Translations under genes and position numbers: made by a program
The notes under the pieces: generated by a model
Databases searched by the model: none
What the model was told of the DNA's origin: nothing
The model's input: only the letters and a program-made list of their open reading frames with translations
Assembly: GCA_020635115.1 (NCBI GenBank)
Contig: JACKAK010000001.1
Location: forward strand, 186,001 to 250,000
Length of the DNA: 64,000 bases
Reading direction: 5' to 3'
Source: Halobacteriovoraceae bacterium
GTDB taxonomy: Bacteria > Bdellovibrionota > Bacteriovoracia > Bacteriovoracales > Bacteriovoracaceae
Shown: positions 25,848 to 33,477 of the stretch, in pieces
Layout: each line of letters starts with the position of its first letter
Numbering within the stretch: the stretch's first letter is position 1

Positions 25848-28334
25848 TTATTCTTGATCTAGTTTTTCTAAAATTTGATTCAATTCAGATAGAATTTTAT
25901 CTTTTTCCTTACCCACTAAAGGACCTTTTTCATTGATCAACTCATCAATGAAAACATTTGAATCTGAGACTTCTTCAATTTCTTTCTTATTTTTTTTGAA
26001 AAATCTTTTTTTCGGCGCACTTTCTTTTAACTCTTCGGCCGCTTGAACTTGCTTTTGTTGTTTGGTCCTTCTAAGTTTAAAGAATTTCCTTTTTGATTTG
26101 CCTTCCTCTTGCTTTACTTGATTTTGCTTATTTTTCTTTTCCCATATATAAGCTTCACTGATTTTACCAACCGAAATATCTGTAAGCAGAGGATTTTTTC
26201 GCGGATTAAAACTTACATTTTGTTGAACTTTAGCTTCTATTTTTTTTGCTTCCTCAAATACACTCACATATTCATGAATATTTCTTACTTCCAAATTTTG
26301 TAAATTCATCAGCATTTCTTTATATACATTCATTCCTTTTTTAGAATACGACTCTGCATAACTCTTTTCGAAGTCACATTGTCCTTTTTTCTTTGAACTA
26401 AAGTCATTCAAAACATTAAATATAGTGTAGAAACCATAGATTCCTGTAACAGTCGCAAAACCGTTTATAAAAGGTTCATATTTCTCATAGGGAGTTAAGT
26501 CTTTTTTTAAATTTCTTTTTTCATTCGATTTATTCTCTACATCAACTAACATCAAGACAGTACCCAAAAAGGCCCCTGTACTGGCCAAGACAAATGAATC
26601 ACGACAGGTCCTCTTTACTTTAGGAGACTGGACTATTTTTCCAATAAAAGTATCTACAAAATAATCCTTTAGACGATTTTCAACTAAAATATCATCTGAT
26701 CTTTTTCCCACAAAAAAATAAATGAAGTTTCTTTCTACAAATTCCTTAAAATCATCAATTACTTCACTGCCATTATAACCTGTAGTCGTTTGAATAATAT
26801 TTCGATACCAATCTTCTTGCATTTTTCTTAGTTCTTCTATGACGTGCTTACGTACTTCAAATTTAGTTTGATTTATTCCATACTGAGTAAGTTGATGAAG
26901 TATTGAATTTAATGTCTCATTTAAAGCAATATCTATGTCAATTTCATTAATAAACTCAAATAATATATTTCCTGATACATAATCTCCACTTTGAGCATTT
27001 GACCTTAAATCTTGGATCATTGCCTTTACTGATAATCCTTTTTTATTAGACTTTGCATACTCTTTCAAATTTGCTTTCATGACGTCTAATATTTTGTCAT
27101 CCAATTTTATTGAAGATGAATTCTGTGAGTTTTTTTCAATTATTTTTGTAAAGAGAGATACCAGAAAATCAATAGTCTGATTATGTATGACTTGATCAAA
27201 AATATCCTTACTAATTTGAGACATAAATGATTTAGAAAACTCCTCTAGTTTTTTTACATTTTGAGCGTTGGCCATCCTTTCAAGTTGTTTAAAATTCTCT
27301 CCCAATTCATTTGAAGATAGTCCTTCAATTGGCGAAGATTTTTTTCTACCCAAAATATCATATTCAAGTTTCCATGCCCCAAGGAACATTCCCTTCAACT
27401 GACTATTTAAAAAATCTGGATAGATATTATTTAAAATGATTCTAGCATACTCTTCTGAACTGATTTCTACGCCTTCTCCAATGATTTTTGAAATATTATG
27501 ATCTAAGATAATCATTATTTTTTTTGAGTTATTTTCATTAACTATAGTGCTTAAATACTTAATTGACTCAATTGTTTGTTCATAGTTTTTTGTTGCATAA
27601 ATTAAGATAACATCACTTGATTCTATTATTTTCTTAAACTCTGTATCTCTATGTCTGAAATAAGCTGACGAGGGAGAGTTTATAAAATGTACATTTTCAA
27701 ATCCAGCTGAAAAGGATGATTGATAGAGTTCTTTGGGATATGACTCAGTAGATAAACTTAAAATTTCATCTTTAGATCTAAATCCATCTTTTTTTGAGCT
27801 TCTTTCAAAAATAGATTCTTTTTCAACTGGATAATTTGATTTTAAAACATTAGGACTAACTCCAGGTCTTTGATTTGCTAAAATGTTTTCATAAAAAGTA
27901 AATGAATAGGGAATAAACTTATCACTAGGAATATCAACTTCAGGGGCCTTAAACTTTTCGTCCCTAGTATATTTTCCAAGATCATGTATGAACTTTTGTT
28001 GAGAAATTTGTCCTTCACCAAATACAAGAATTTTTTGTCCTTTGAGATCAAGTTTGTCTAGCAATCTTCCAAACTCTTTAAATCTACCTTTTTGTAGAAT
28101 ATTTGAGCTTTCTCGAATTTTTGCTATTTTTAACAGTAGTTTTTGAAAATCATCTAATTCAACTTGTCCATTTAATGTGTAATCTGAACGATGGAGTACA
28201 TCCAACGTTTTTAAATAAATTTCAGTTTTATATTTTTTTTGTGAGGATAAAGTTACTTCGCACCCTTCAATCGCAATAGGATTTGCAAGAATGACATCTG
28301 ATATAAATATCAAAAAAAGGAATAAAGATCTCAT
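25848..28334 (-). CDS. Exported dynamin-like pseudo-GTPase candidate, paralogue 3
   Basis: The first gene of the tandem trio and the most diverged. ATG 28334 is preferred over an upstream TTG/ATG (28352) because a TGAGG lies 9 bases before it and the signal peptide MRSLFLFLIFISDVILA starts there. Degenerate P-loop: KILVFGEGQISQQKFIHDL. The switch motif has decayed to VHFINSPSSAYF, and the G4-like strand is KKIMIILDHN. The hydrophobic pair is TCRDSFVLASTGAFLGTVLML and FINGFATVTGIYGFYTIF. The C-terminal ~150 residues are highly basic and Lys-rich (KKRFFKKNKKEIEE) unlike the acidic tails of the other two, suggesting a different partner. Confidence 0.55.
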   Translation of the reverse strand: MRSLFLFLIFISDVILANPIAIEGCEVTLSSQKKYKTEIYLKTLDVLHRSDYTLNGQVELDDFQKLLLKIAKIRESSNILQKGRFKEFGRLLDKLDLKGQKILVFGEGQISQQKFIHDLGKYTRDEKFKAPEVDIPSDKFIPYSFTFYENILANQRPGVSPNVLKSNYPVEKESIFERSSKKDGFRSKDEILSLSTESYPKELYQSSFSAGFENVHFINSPSSAYFRHRDTEFKKIIESSDVILIYATKNYEQTIESIKYLSTIVNENNSKKIMIILDHNISKIIGEGVEISSEEYARIILNNIYPDFLNSQLKGMFLGAWKLEYDILGRKKSSPIEGLSSNELGENFKQLERMANAQNVKKLEEFSKSFMSQISKDIFDQVIHNQTIDFLVSLFTKIIEKNSQNSSSIKLDDKILDVMKANLKEYAKSNKKGLSVKAMIQDLRSNAQSGDYVSGNILFEFINEIDIDIALNETLNSILHQLTQYGINQTKFEVRKHVIEELRKMQEDWYRNIIQTTTGYNGSEVIDDFKEFVERNFIYFFVGKRSDDILVENRLKDYFVDTFIGKIVQSPKVKRTCRDSFVLASTGAFLGTVLMLVDVENKSNEKRNLKKDLTPYEKYEPFINGFATVTGIYGFYTIFNVLNDFSSKKKGQCDFEKSYAESYSKKGMNVYKEMLMNLQNLEVRNIHEYVSVFEEAKKIEAKVQQNVSFNPRKNPLLTDISVGKISEAYIWEKKNKQNQVKQEEGKSKRKFFKLRRTKQQKQVQAAEELKESAPKKRFFKKNKKEIEEVSDSNVFIDELINEKGPLVGKEKDKILSELNQILEKLDQE

Positions 28335-28549
28335 TTGGAATTTCCTCATCAAAAATTTAAGCTTTACTTATCATGACATTACGCATTATTCAAGCCAGAT
28401 AGGTCTACATTGATAATTTTACGTAATTTCAGATAGTTTTCCTCTATATAAACTACATTAATAAATTCATATAGTTTCTAAAGCAAAAAACGATGAATTT
28501 TCAATTTTGAATTTAACGATGATGGATCAGTTAATTTTTAATATACTTT

Positions 28550-28933
28550 TTACCAATTACAGGCAGTTGCTAGCTTCTTTTTCCATTCCATTGCATCCGT
28601 TTCTGAATCACAAAATGGTTCTCCAAGAATTGAACAAATACCACCGGCCATTGTCTTTATGCTTGAGCAAAACGGAGCATTCACGGCCTCACACAAAGCT
28701 TCTCCACTATTTCTATAAGATTCACAAAAACTCTTACCATTTGCTGCACAAACTCCTTGCTCCATCGTCTTCATACTACTGCAAAACCTTCCTTCATACT
28801 TTTTACATAGTTCCTCTGCGGAATATGTTCCCAAAAAACTATCATGTAGTATTTTGCAAAGCTTTGCTGAAGGAGCTGAACCTCCATATGAAATATTTGA
28901 AATTAGTAATAAAAAGAATATTTTTTTCATCAT
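28550..28933 (-). CDS. Small secreted cysteine-repeat protein
   Basis: A 127-residue product with a signal peptide (MMKKIFFLLLISNISYGGSA). The mature part has ten cysteines. From FCSS onward they follow a strict alternation of C-x10-C-x7 repeated three times (FCSSMKTMEQGVC, then CAANGKSFC, CESYRNSGEALC, CEAVNAPFC, CSSIKTMAGGIC, CSILGEPFC), i.e. a 19-residue repeat with two cysteines each, likely stacked helical hairpins held by disulfides. Two repeats share the SSxKTM core. No known family is recognised. It lies about 200 bases upstream of the pseudo-dynamin trio on the same strand. Confidence 0.65.
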   Translation of the reverse strand: MMKKIFFLLLISNISYGGSAPSAKLCKILHDSFLGTYSAEELCKKYEGRFCSSMKTMEQGVCAANGKSFCESYRNSGEALCEAVNAPFCSSIKTMAGGICSILGEPFCDSETDAMEWKKKLATACNW

Positions 28934-29015
28934 TTACTTCGTTTAATAATTTAGCAGAATCTATCACTCGTTAACGGATTGTATTCTTTTAAGAAACTAA
29001 TAGCGCATAATTTTT

Positions 29016-29027
29016 TGACAATTGTCA
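29016..29027. promoter_or_regulatory. 12-bp perfect palindrome between divergent exported-protein genes
   Basis: TGACAATTGTCA is self-complementary and its left half forms a consensus-like TTGACA (29015-29020). It lies in the ~295-base gap between the Cys-repeat gene (minus) and the exported protein gene (plus). I see no convincing -10 box at the right distance, so operator is the better guess. The rest of the gap shows nothing I can name. Confidence 0.25.
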
Positions 29028-29227
29028 GCTCTAGGCAAACCTTTTGTTCGTTTCTTAGGTAATAAATGAGCTTTATAACTAAAAAAATCACTTTTAACGT
29101 CCCATTTTGTTATATTACGCCTTAACTTATTGAAAATAAATAAACGGTATATTTCTTGCAGATAAATGGGTTTCAAACTATTAATTTATCGGACAGTAAA
29201 ATTGTCTCATTTAAAAATAGGATTATG

Positions 29228-30973
29228 ATGAAAGAGCATAAGGTGATATTTTTCTTTTTATTTTTCTGCTTTCCGACTTTAATAATGTCCATAGAAGACG
29301 ATTCAGATTTTGTTGAATTAAAAGTTATTAACAACTCAACTGAAAACATCCAAGTTATTGAATTATATAATGAAATTCAAAAAGCAGCTGTTGAAAATAC
29401 TGAGTTTATGGATTATTTGAGAACATCTCCAGATAAACCAAAATTTCAGTATATTGCTAAACATCTAATAAAAAGAGAGGAATTGACTAGAAGGATTGAA
29501 AAGCTGCTTTTAAATTTAGATCACACTTCCCTATCATTATTTGAATCAAAATTTGGACTTCCCCCACAAGAAATGATTAATGAATTTTTTCTTCAAACTC
29601 TTGGCCAGTTTAAGGATTCTTTTGATTTATTATTTGAAAATATAAATGAAGATTTTATACACATAAAAAGCAAGAAATACTTAAATGTTGCTCCATTAAA
29701 AGTCGTGCAGTTTGCTGACAATATCAACCATACATTGACCATTTACTTCAAAATGATGCTCTCGACTACTGGAAGTTTATACAAACATAAAAAGGTAGCT
29801 CTACTTATGGACTCTGGTATTTATAGTGAACTTTCAAACATCTCACAAAAATTTAAAATCATAGAAAAATCTAATCTCGTCATTCAGACTTTGAAATATA
29901 TCTATTCATCTGGACAACAAGACAATAGATTTACAGAGTACTATAGAAATGGAAATATTGCCAAATTGATTGAATTAGCGGTGTTAAAAAATAAGGAACA
30001 ACCCGATGTCTATATTCTTCAGGGTGTAGAAAACTTAATTACTGTTTTTGAAGAATATTTTCCTACTGAAACCGAGCAATATAGCAGACATGTCGAATCT
30101 ATAAAAAGAAAATCTTCCATGAAAGCGGTGAGTGAATCAAGTGAAGTTCCAAATTATGAGTCGCGCACAAAAAAGATCGAAAAGCTTCAACAGTTTAAAG
30201 AAAACATGAGTTCTATCAGAGACAACGCTATAAAGATACTTCAGGAAAAAAGATCTCAGCAAAATAAAATGAATCATTCAAAGACATCAAGTTTTTCAGG
30301 AAGTCGAGTAAACAGATTTGAAGAAATGAAAAGTGACAATGAATTGCGAAGAAGAAGATGGATTGAAATCCAATTAAAACTAGACCAACTTTCTGAGAGA
30401 AAAGGAATTAAATTTAAATTGCAACCATTTTTCAATACTGATCCTGAACTGGTTGAAAAGTATATTCAAAATATAGAAGAGATGGGCAAGTCTACACTAA
30501 AAGAAATTAAAGAGGTTCATTTTAAGAAAAAGAGTTCTGAAATCATTGAAAGTCTCAGTGGTACGAAGGTGGTGATTGATATAACTAAAGGTGCCCCGGT
30601 CGTTGATCTAAGTGATTTTTTTGCAAGGGTTAAAAGCACAGAAGAAAAAAATCTTTTGAAAGCTAAATCACTTTCAAAAAGTCTGGGAATTGAAATTAAG
30701 ATAGCAGATGAAGAATTAAACCAAGAACTTGTCTCAAAAATTCTTAGACGTTTAGACAGTATCACTCCTGATTCAGTTCCAGCAAATTTAAAAGGAATTC
30801 AAATTTCAAAAGGTGAGACGACAACGTACAGGGAATTTCCGGAAGTTTTTAATGTTTATGCAGGTATAGATAGCACTGCAAACAGTGAAATTCCTAGTTT
30901 TGGATTTAGATTTAAAAAGTATCAAGAAAAAAGTGAAACTTGTAAAAATGGTGCGGAAAAATTACTGGATTAG
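29228..30973 (+). CDS. Large exported helical protein of unknown function
   Basis: Start ATG 29228 is chosen because an AGGA lies 5 bases upstream and a signal peptide follows at once (MKEHKVIFFFLFFCFPTLIMS); a TTG at 29156 would add 24 residues before it. The 581-residue product has an all-helical N-terminal half (LDHTSLSLFESKFGLPPQEM and following). The middle is basic, Ser-rich and low-complexity (about residues 300-370). The C-terminal part carries SGTKVVIDITKGAPVVDLSDFF. Cysteines are limited to the C-terminal end (SETCKNGA). No family is recognised. It is the only plus-strand gene between the pseudo-dynamin trio and the injection-system operon and converges on the sheath gene with 7 bases between. 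Confidence 0.6.
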   Translation: MKEHKVIFFFLFFCFPTLIMSIEDDSDFVELKVINNSTENIQVIELYNEIQKAAVENTEFMDYLRTSPDKPKFQYIAKHLIKREELTRRIEKLLLNLDHTSLSLFESKFGLPPQEMINEFFLQTLGQFKDSFDLLFENINEDFIHIKSKKYLNVAPLKVVQFADNINHTLTIYFKMMLSTTGSLYKHKKVALLMDSGIYSELSNISQKFKIIEKSNLVIQTLKYIYSSGQQDNRFTEYYRNGNIAKLIELAVLKNKEQPDVYILQGVENLITVFEEYFPTETEQYSRHVESIKRKSSMKAVSESSEVPNYESRTKKIEKLQQFKENMSSIRDNAIKILQEKRSQQNKMNHSKTSSFSGSRVNRFEEMKSDNELRRRRWIEIQLKLDQLSERKGIKFKLQPFFNTDPELVEKYIQNIEEMGKSTLKEIKEVHFKKKSSEIIESLSGTKVVIDITKGAPVVDLSDFFARVKSTEEKNLLKAKSLSKSLGIEIKIADEELNQELVSKILRRLDSITPDSVPANLKGIQISKGETTTYREFPEVFNVYAGIDSTANSEIPSFGFRFKKYQEKSETCKNGAEKLLD

Positions 30974-30980
30974 GCATAAT

Positions 30981-32108
30981 TTATATCTGGAGTTTAATAA
31001 ATTTGCCTGGTTCTTCTATGCATATTTGCACGTCAATATAGAGTCCATTATCGTATTTTGACTTTTTATTATTGATTTCAGTATTTACAATAAAGCTCTG
31101 GTTATCAATTAACCCTGGGTAGAGGATTTTAAAATCTACTAATTCTTGCAAGAACTCTGAAAAATCTTCTTCTAATAATCGTAAGCTCTCAGTATCTTGA
31201 TGCTCTAGAACATAAGGCTCGGCTATTTTTACTAATGATTCCCGAATTGCCTTTAGCGTTCTTCTTGAAGATAAAGTTTCATCATCTGAAGACAAAGTGT
31301 AGTTTCCCCAAAGTATAAAATCCCCGGAAGAATTCTTTTTAATAACATTAACCCTATTTTCATTTAAAAAGCGAACGTCTTCAATGCTTAATACTTTTGA
31401 AGGGTAAACGTCTTGTGGTAGGGGTTGGTTTGCAATCGGTCCCAAAATAGAATTACGAAGATCACTTATTTGAAAGATTGCTAGAAAAAGTACCGATGGT
31501 GCGACAGGTCCATCTTCAAGGGTAATCCAAGGATAAAATAATGCACTATCTGATCCATTTAATTTTTCAGAAAATGTTTTTAATTCCTGCGTTCCTATAT
31601 GAATTGGTGCATCTAATAACGCGATCATCATCGGAAGACTTAACACGAGATCATTAACTTTTTGATAAAACTTTATCAAATTATCTTTTTCTAAAAGGAC
31701 TGATGCTTGAGGAAAAGCTAAGAGGTCTCCAAGAGATTCATAACTTCTCAGAAGATATATTCCTGACCTGTCAACATATGAACGATCATGTCCAAGTACT
31801 TCACTTAAATAGAGATCTCCACAATTTTTGTCTCCATTTTCGATTTTTATAAATTTTAGGATAAGTCTTCTACCACCCAAACGAAAAAAAGCGTCAATAA
31901 ATTCATGGCACAATCTGTCTATGAAGGTCTTTTTATCTTTTACAATGCTCCAAAGTTGTTTGTAGGAGGAGATTTCAACAGGTTTTTCAGGAGCTTCAAA
32001 TGTTGTCACAAGTACCATCACAGGGCTTCCCGTGACCCCTCTTTGTAACCCTGTTGGTGTATAATGTTGTATTTCATCGAAAGATGATTTACTCGTTTTT
32101 CTTAGCAT
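30981..32108 (-). CDS. Contractile tail sheath protein
   Basis: Predicted sheath subunit, whose contraction drives the inner tube outward. The C-terminal half matches the Phage_sheath pattern: ALFYPWITLEDGP (family: YPW..v.d), LRNSILGPIANQPLP (the PAN-like loop), a strand VRFLNENRVNVIKKNSSGD, then FILWGNYTLSSDDETLSSRR, equal to the family's vWGaRTL...vRR, and a final core domain. The N-terminus TPTGLQRGVTGSPVMVLVTTFEAPEKP corresponds to the attachment strand and first domain. At 375 residues it is short for a sheath because the variable outer domains are reduced. It is the last gene of the operon, 1 base after the previous stop. Confidence 0.75.
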   Translation of the reverse strand: MLRKTSKSSFDEIQHYTPTGLQRGVTGSPVMVLVTTFEAPEKPVEISSYKQLWSIVKDKKTFIDRLCHEFIDAFFRLGGRRLILKFIKIENGDKNCGDLYLSEVLGHDRSYVDRSGIYLLRSYESLGDLLAFPQASVLLEKDNLIKFYQKVNDLVLSLPMMIALLDAPIHIGTQELKTFSEKLNGSDSALFYPWITLEDGPVAPSVLFLAIFQISDLRNSILGPIANQPLPQDVYPSKVLSIEDVRFLNENRVNVIKKNSSGDFILWGNYTLSSDDETLSSRRTLKAIRESLVKIAEPYVLEHQDTESLRLLEEDFSEFLQELVDFKILYPGLIDNQSFIVNTEINNKKSKYDNGLYIDVQICIEEPGKFIKLQI

Positions 32109-32109
32109 T

Positions 32110-33477
32110 TCATATACCTAGTTGAAACTTGTTTTGAGGAATAGTATGAAATTTGTTAAAACGATTATCAAAAGGTAATCCTTCTTCTTTCACCTCAAAC
32201 ACATTAGCTTTATCTAATTTTAACTTTTTATCCAAACCCCTAAAAGAATTTTCAAAAATACCCCAATGAAAGTCATCGATATATTTAACTTTAGTTGCCA
32301 CACCTAAACCCCTGAAAACAAGTTTTCCACTCTTTGCTGCTAAAGCAGATCCATAATTATCTTTCTCAATAGATTTATGAAGCTCAACACCAGTTTTGAG
32401 AACATCTTCTGATAAATTCGCTACGTGTTCTAATACTTTCGCATTTTTTAATCCTGGTATAAACTCTAGAACTGTTTGCCTATATATTTTTAATAGATCC
32501 CTTTCTCCAATAATTTTCTTTTTTCTGATAAGGTCTTCAACCTTTCCAAGGCTTTCAATGTGTCCTTTAAGTGCTAATGTTGTTTCTTCTGACACTTTTG
32601 AAAATTTAGTTAGATTAGATAATTTTGAACTCATTGTTGAAATGCCTTTTAAAACTCCTACCCCGGAGTACAATAAGTCTAAAAAGAATACCAATATATA
32701 CAATGTACGTATTGCCGGTAAATCTTTCAAGATAGAATATTCTTCAAATTTCCCAGTATTTTTATACTTAACCAGATCATATATACATATTCCGAGCATA
32801 AAGGCATTCACCGCAAAAGACCAACCCAATGGGTTAGGAACAAAAAAAGTAAGTGCAATATACAATATAAAAGTAGCTATAAAGTAAGCAGGTATATCAT
32901 CAGTATTTTGGATCATTTGTTTTTTAATTTCATTTAGCTGAATTGTATATTCATCATAAAACAATAAAAAATCAGACAAACCTCTCTCTGTAGAATCAGT
33001 ATTTCTTATTGAAGAAAAATAATTGTAGAAATCTTTAACCTGTGATTGCTTGGCCCCCCCACTTAGAACATTAAAGCTTTCGGTCAACTGCTTATAATTC
33101 AAGTTAAGTACACCATCTAGATTACCTTTAAATCCTTTTACTCCATGTTGTTTTACAAATTTGTTCAAAGATTTTTGATATCCATGATTGAATGAAACTA
33201 TAGCACCTGAAAAATATTCGATAAGAATGCCCATTGTCTCTGAATGATTTCTTTTTGAAATATTGAGCTCTTTTAGGAATGAATTCATATAGAAAACAAA
33301 TATTTCTCGGTATGTGAAATTATTTCTGCTCAATATCTTCTCAGAAGACATAGTACTTATTGCTTTCAGAAGTTTACGACGTTCTTCAAGAGACTCTGTC
33401 TGTCTTGATGATTTAGTGTAACCATTTTCTTTTCGAAATGTTCTTTTTGTCTGATTTTCGTAAAGTTTAACGTTCAT
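32110..33477 (-). CDS. Protein with paired hydrophobic segments, possible cargo or assembly factor
   Basis: A 455-residue protein without an N-terminal signal. The first 190 residues are basic and helical. Hydrophobic stretches lie at about 197-245 (PAYFIATFILYIALTFFVP and FAVNAFMLGICIYDLV) and 255-285 (TLYILVFFLDLLYSGVGVL). The C-terminal third is amphipathic and ends with FHTIPQNKFQLGI. Mid-protein membrane segments in a gene between an array of exported proteins and the sheath gene would suit a translocated effector that crosses a membrane, or an inner-membrane assembly factor. No toxin domain is recognised, and the choice cannot be made from sequence alone. Its start overlaps the preceding stop by 11 bases. 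Confidence 0.5.
   Translation of the reverse strand: MNVKLYENQTKRTFRKENGYTKSSRQTESLEERRKLLKAISTMSSEKILSRNNFTYREIFVFYMNSFLKELNISKRNHSETMGILIEYFSGAIVSFNHGYQKSLNKFVKQHGVKGFKGNLDGVLNLNYKQLTESFNVLSGGAKQSQVKDFYNYFSSIRNTDSTERGLSDFLLFYDEYTIQLNEIKKQMIQNTDDIPAYFIATFILYIALTFFVPNPLGWSFAVNAFMLGICIYDLVKYKNTGKFEEYSILKDLPAIRTLYILVFFLDLLYSGVGVLKGISTMSSKLSNLTKFSKVSEETTLALKGHIESLGKVEDLIRKKKIIGERDLLKIYRQTVLEFIPGLKNAKVLEHVANLSEDVLKTGVELHKSIEKDNYGSALAAKSGKLVFRGLGVATKVKYIDDFHWGIFENSFRGLDKKLKLDKANVFEVKEEGLPFDNRFNKFHTIPQNKFQLGI

Noticed and set aside
28507..28974. 155-codon plus-strand frame opposite the Cys-repeat gene
   Set aside because: It is antisense to a gene with a clear signal peptide and regular Cys repeat. 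Its composition reflects the complement of those repeats.
32396..32887. 163-codon plus-strand frame
   Set aside because: It is antisense within a gene of the tightly overlapping operon, has no recognisable domain and would break the operon logic.
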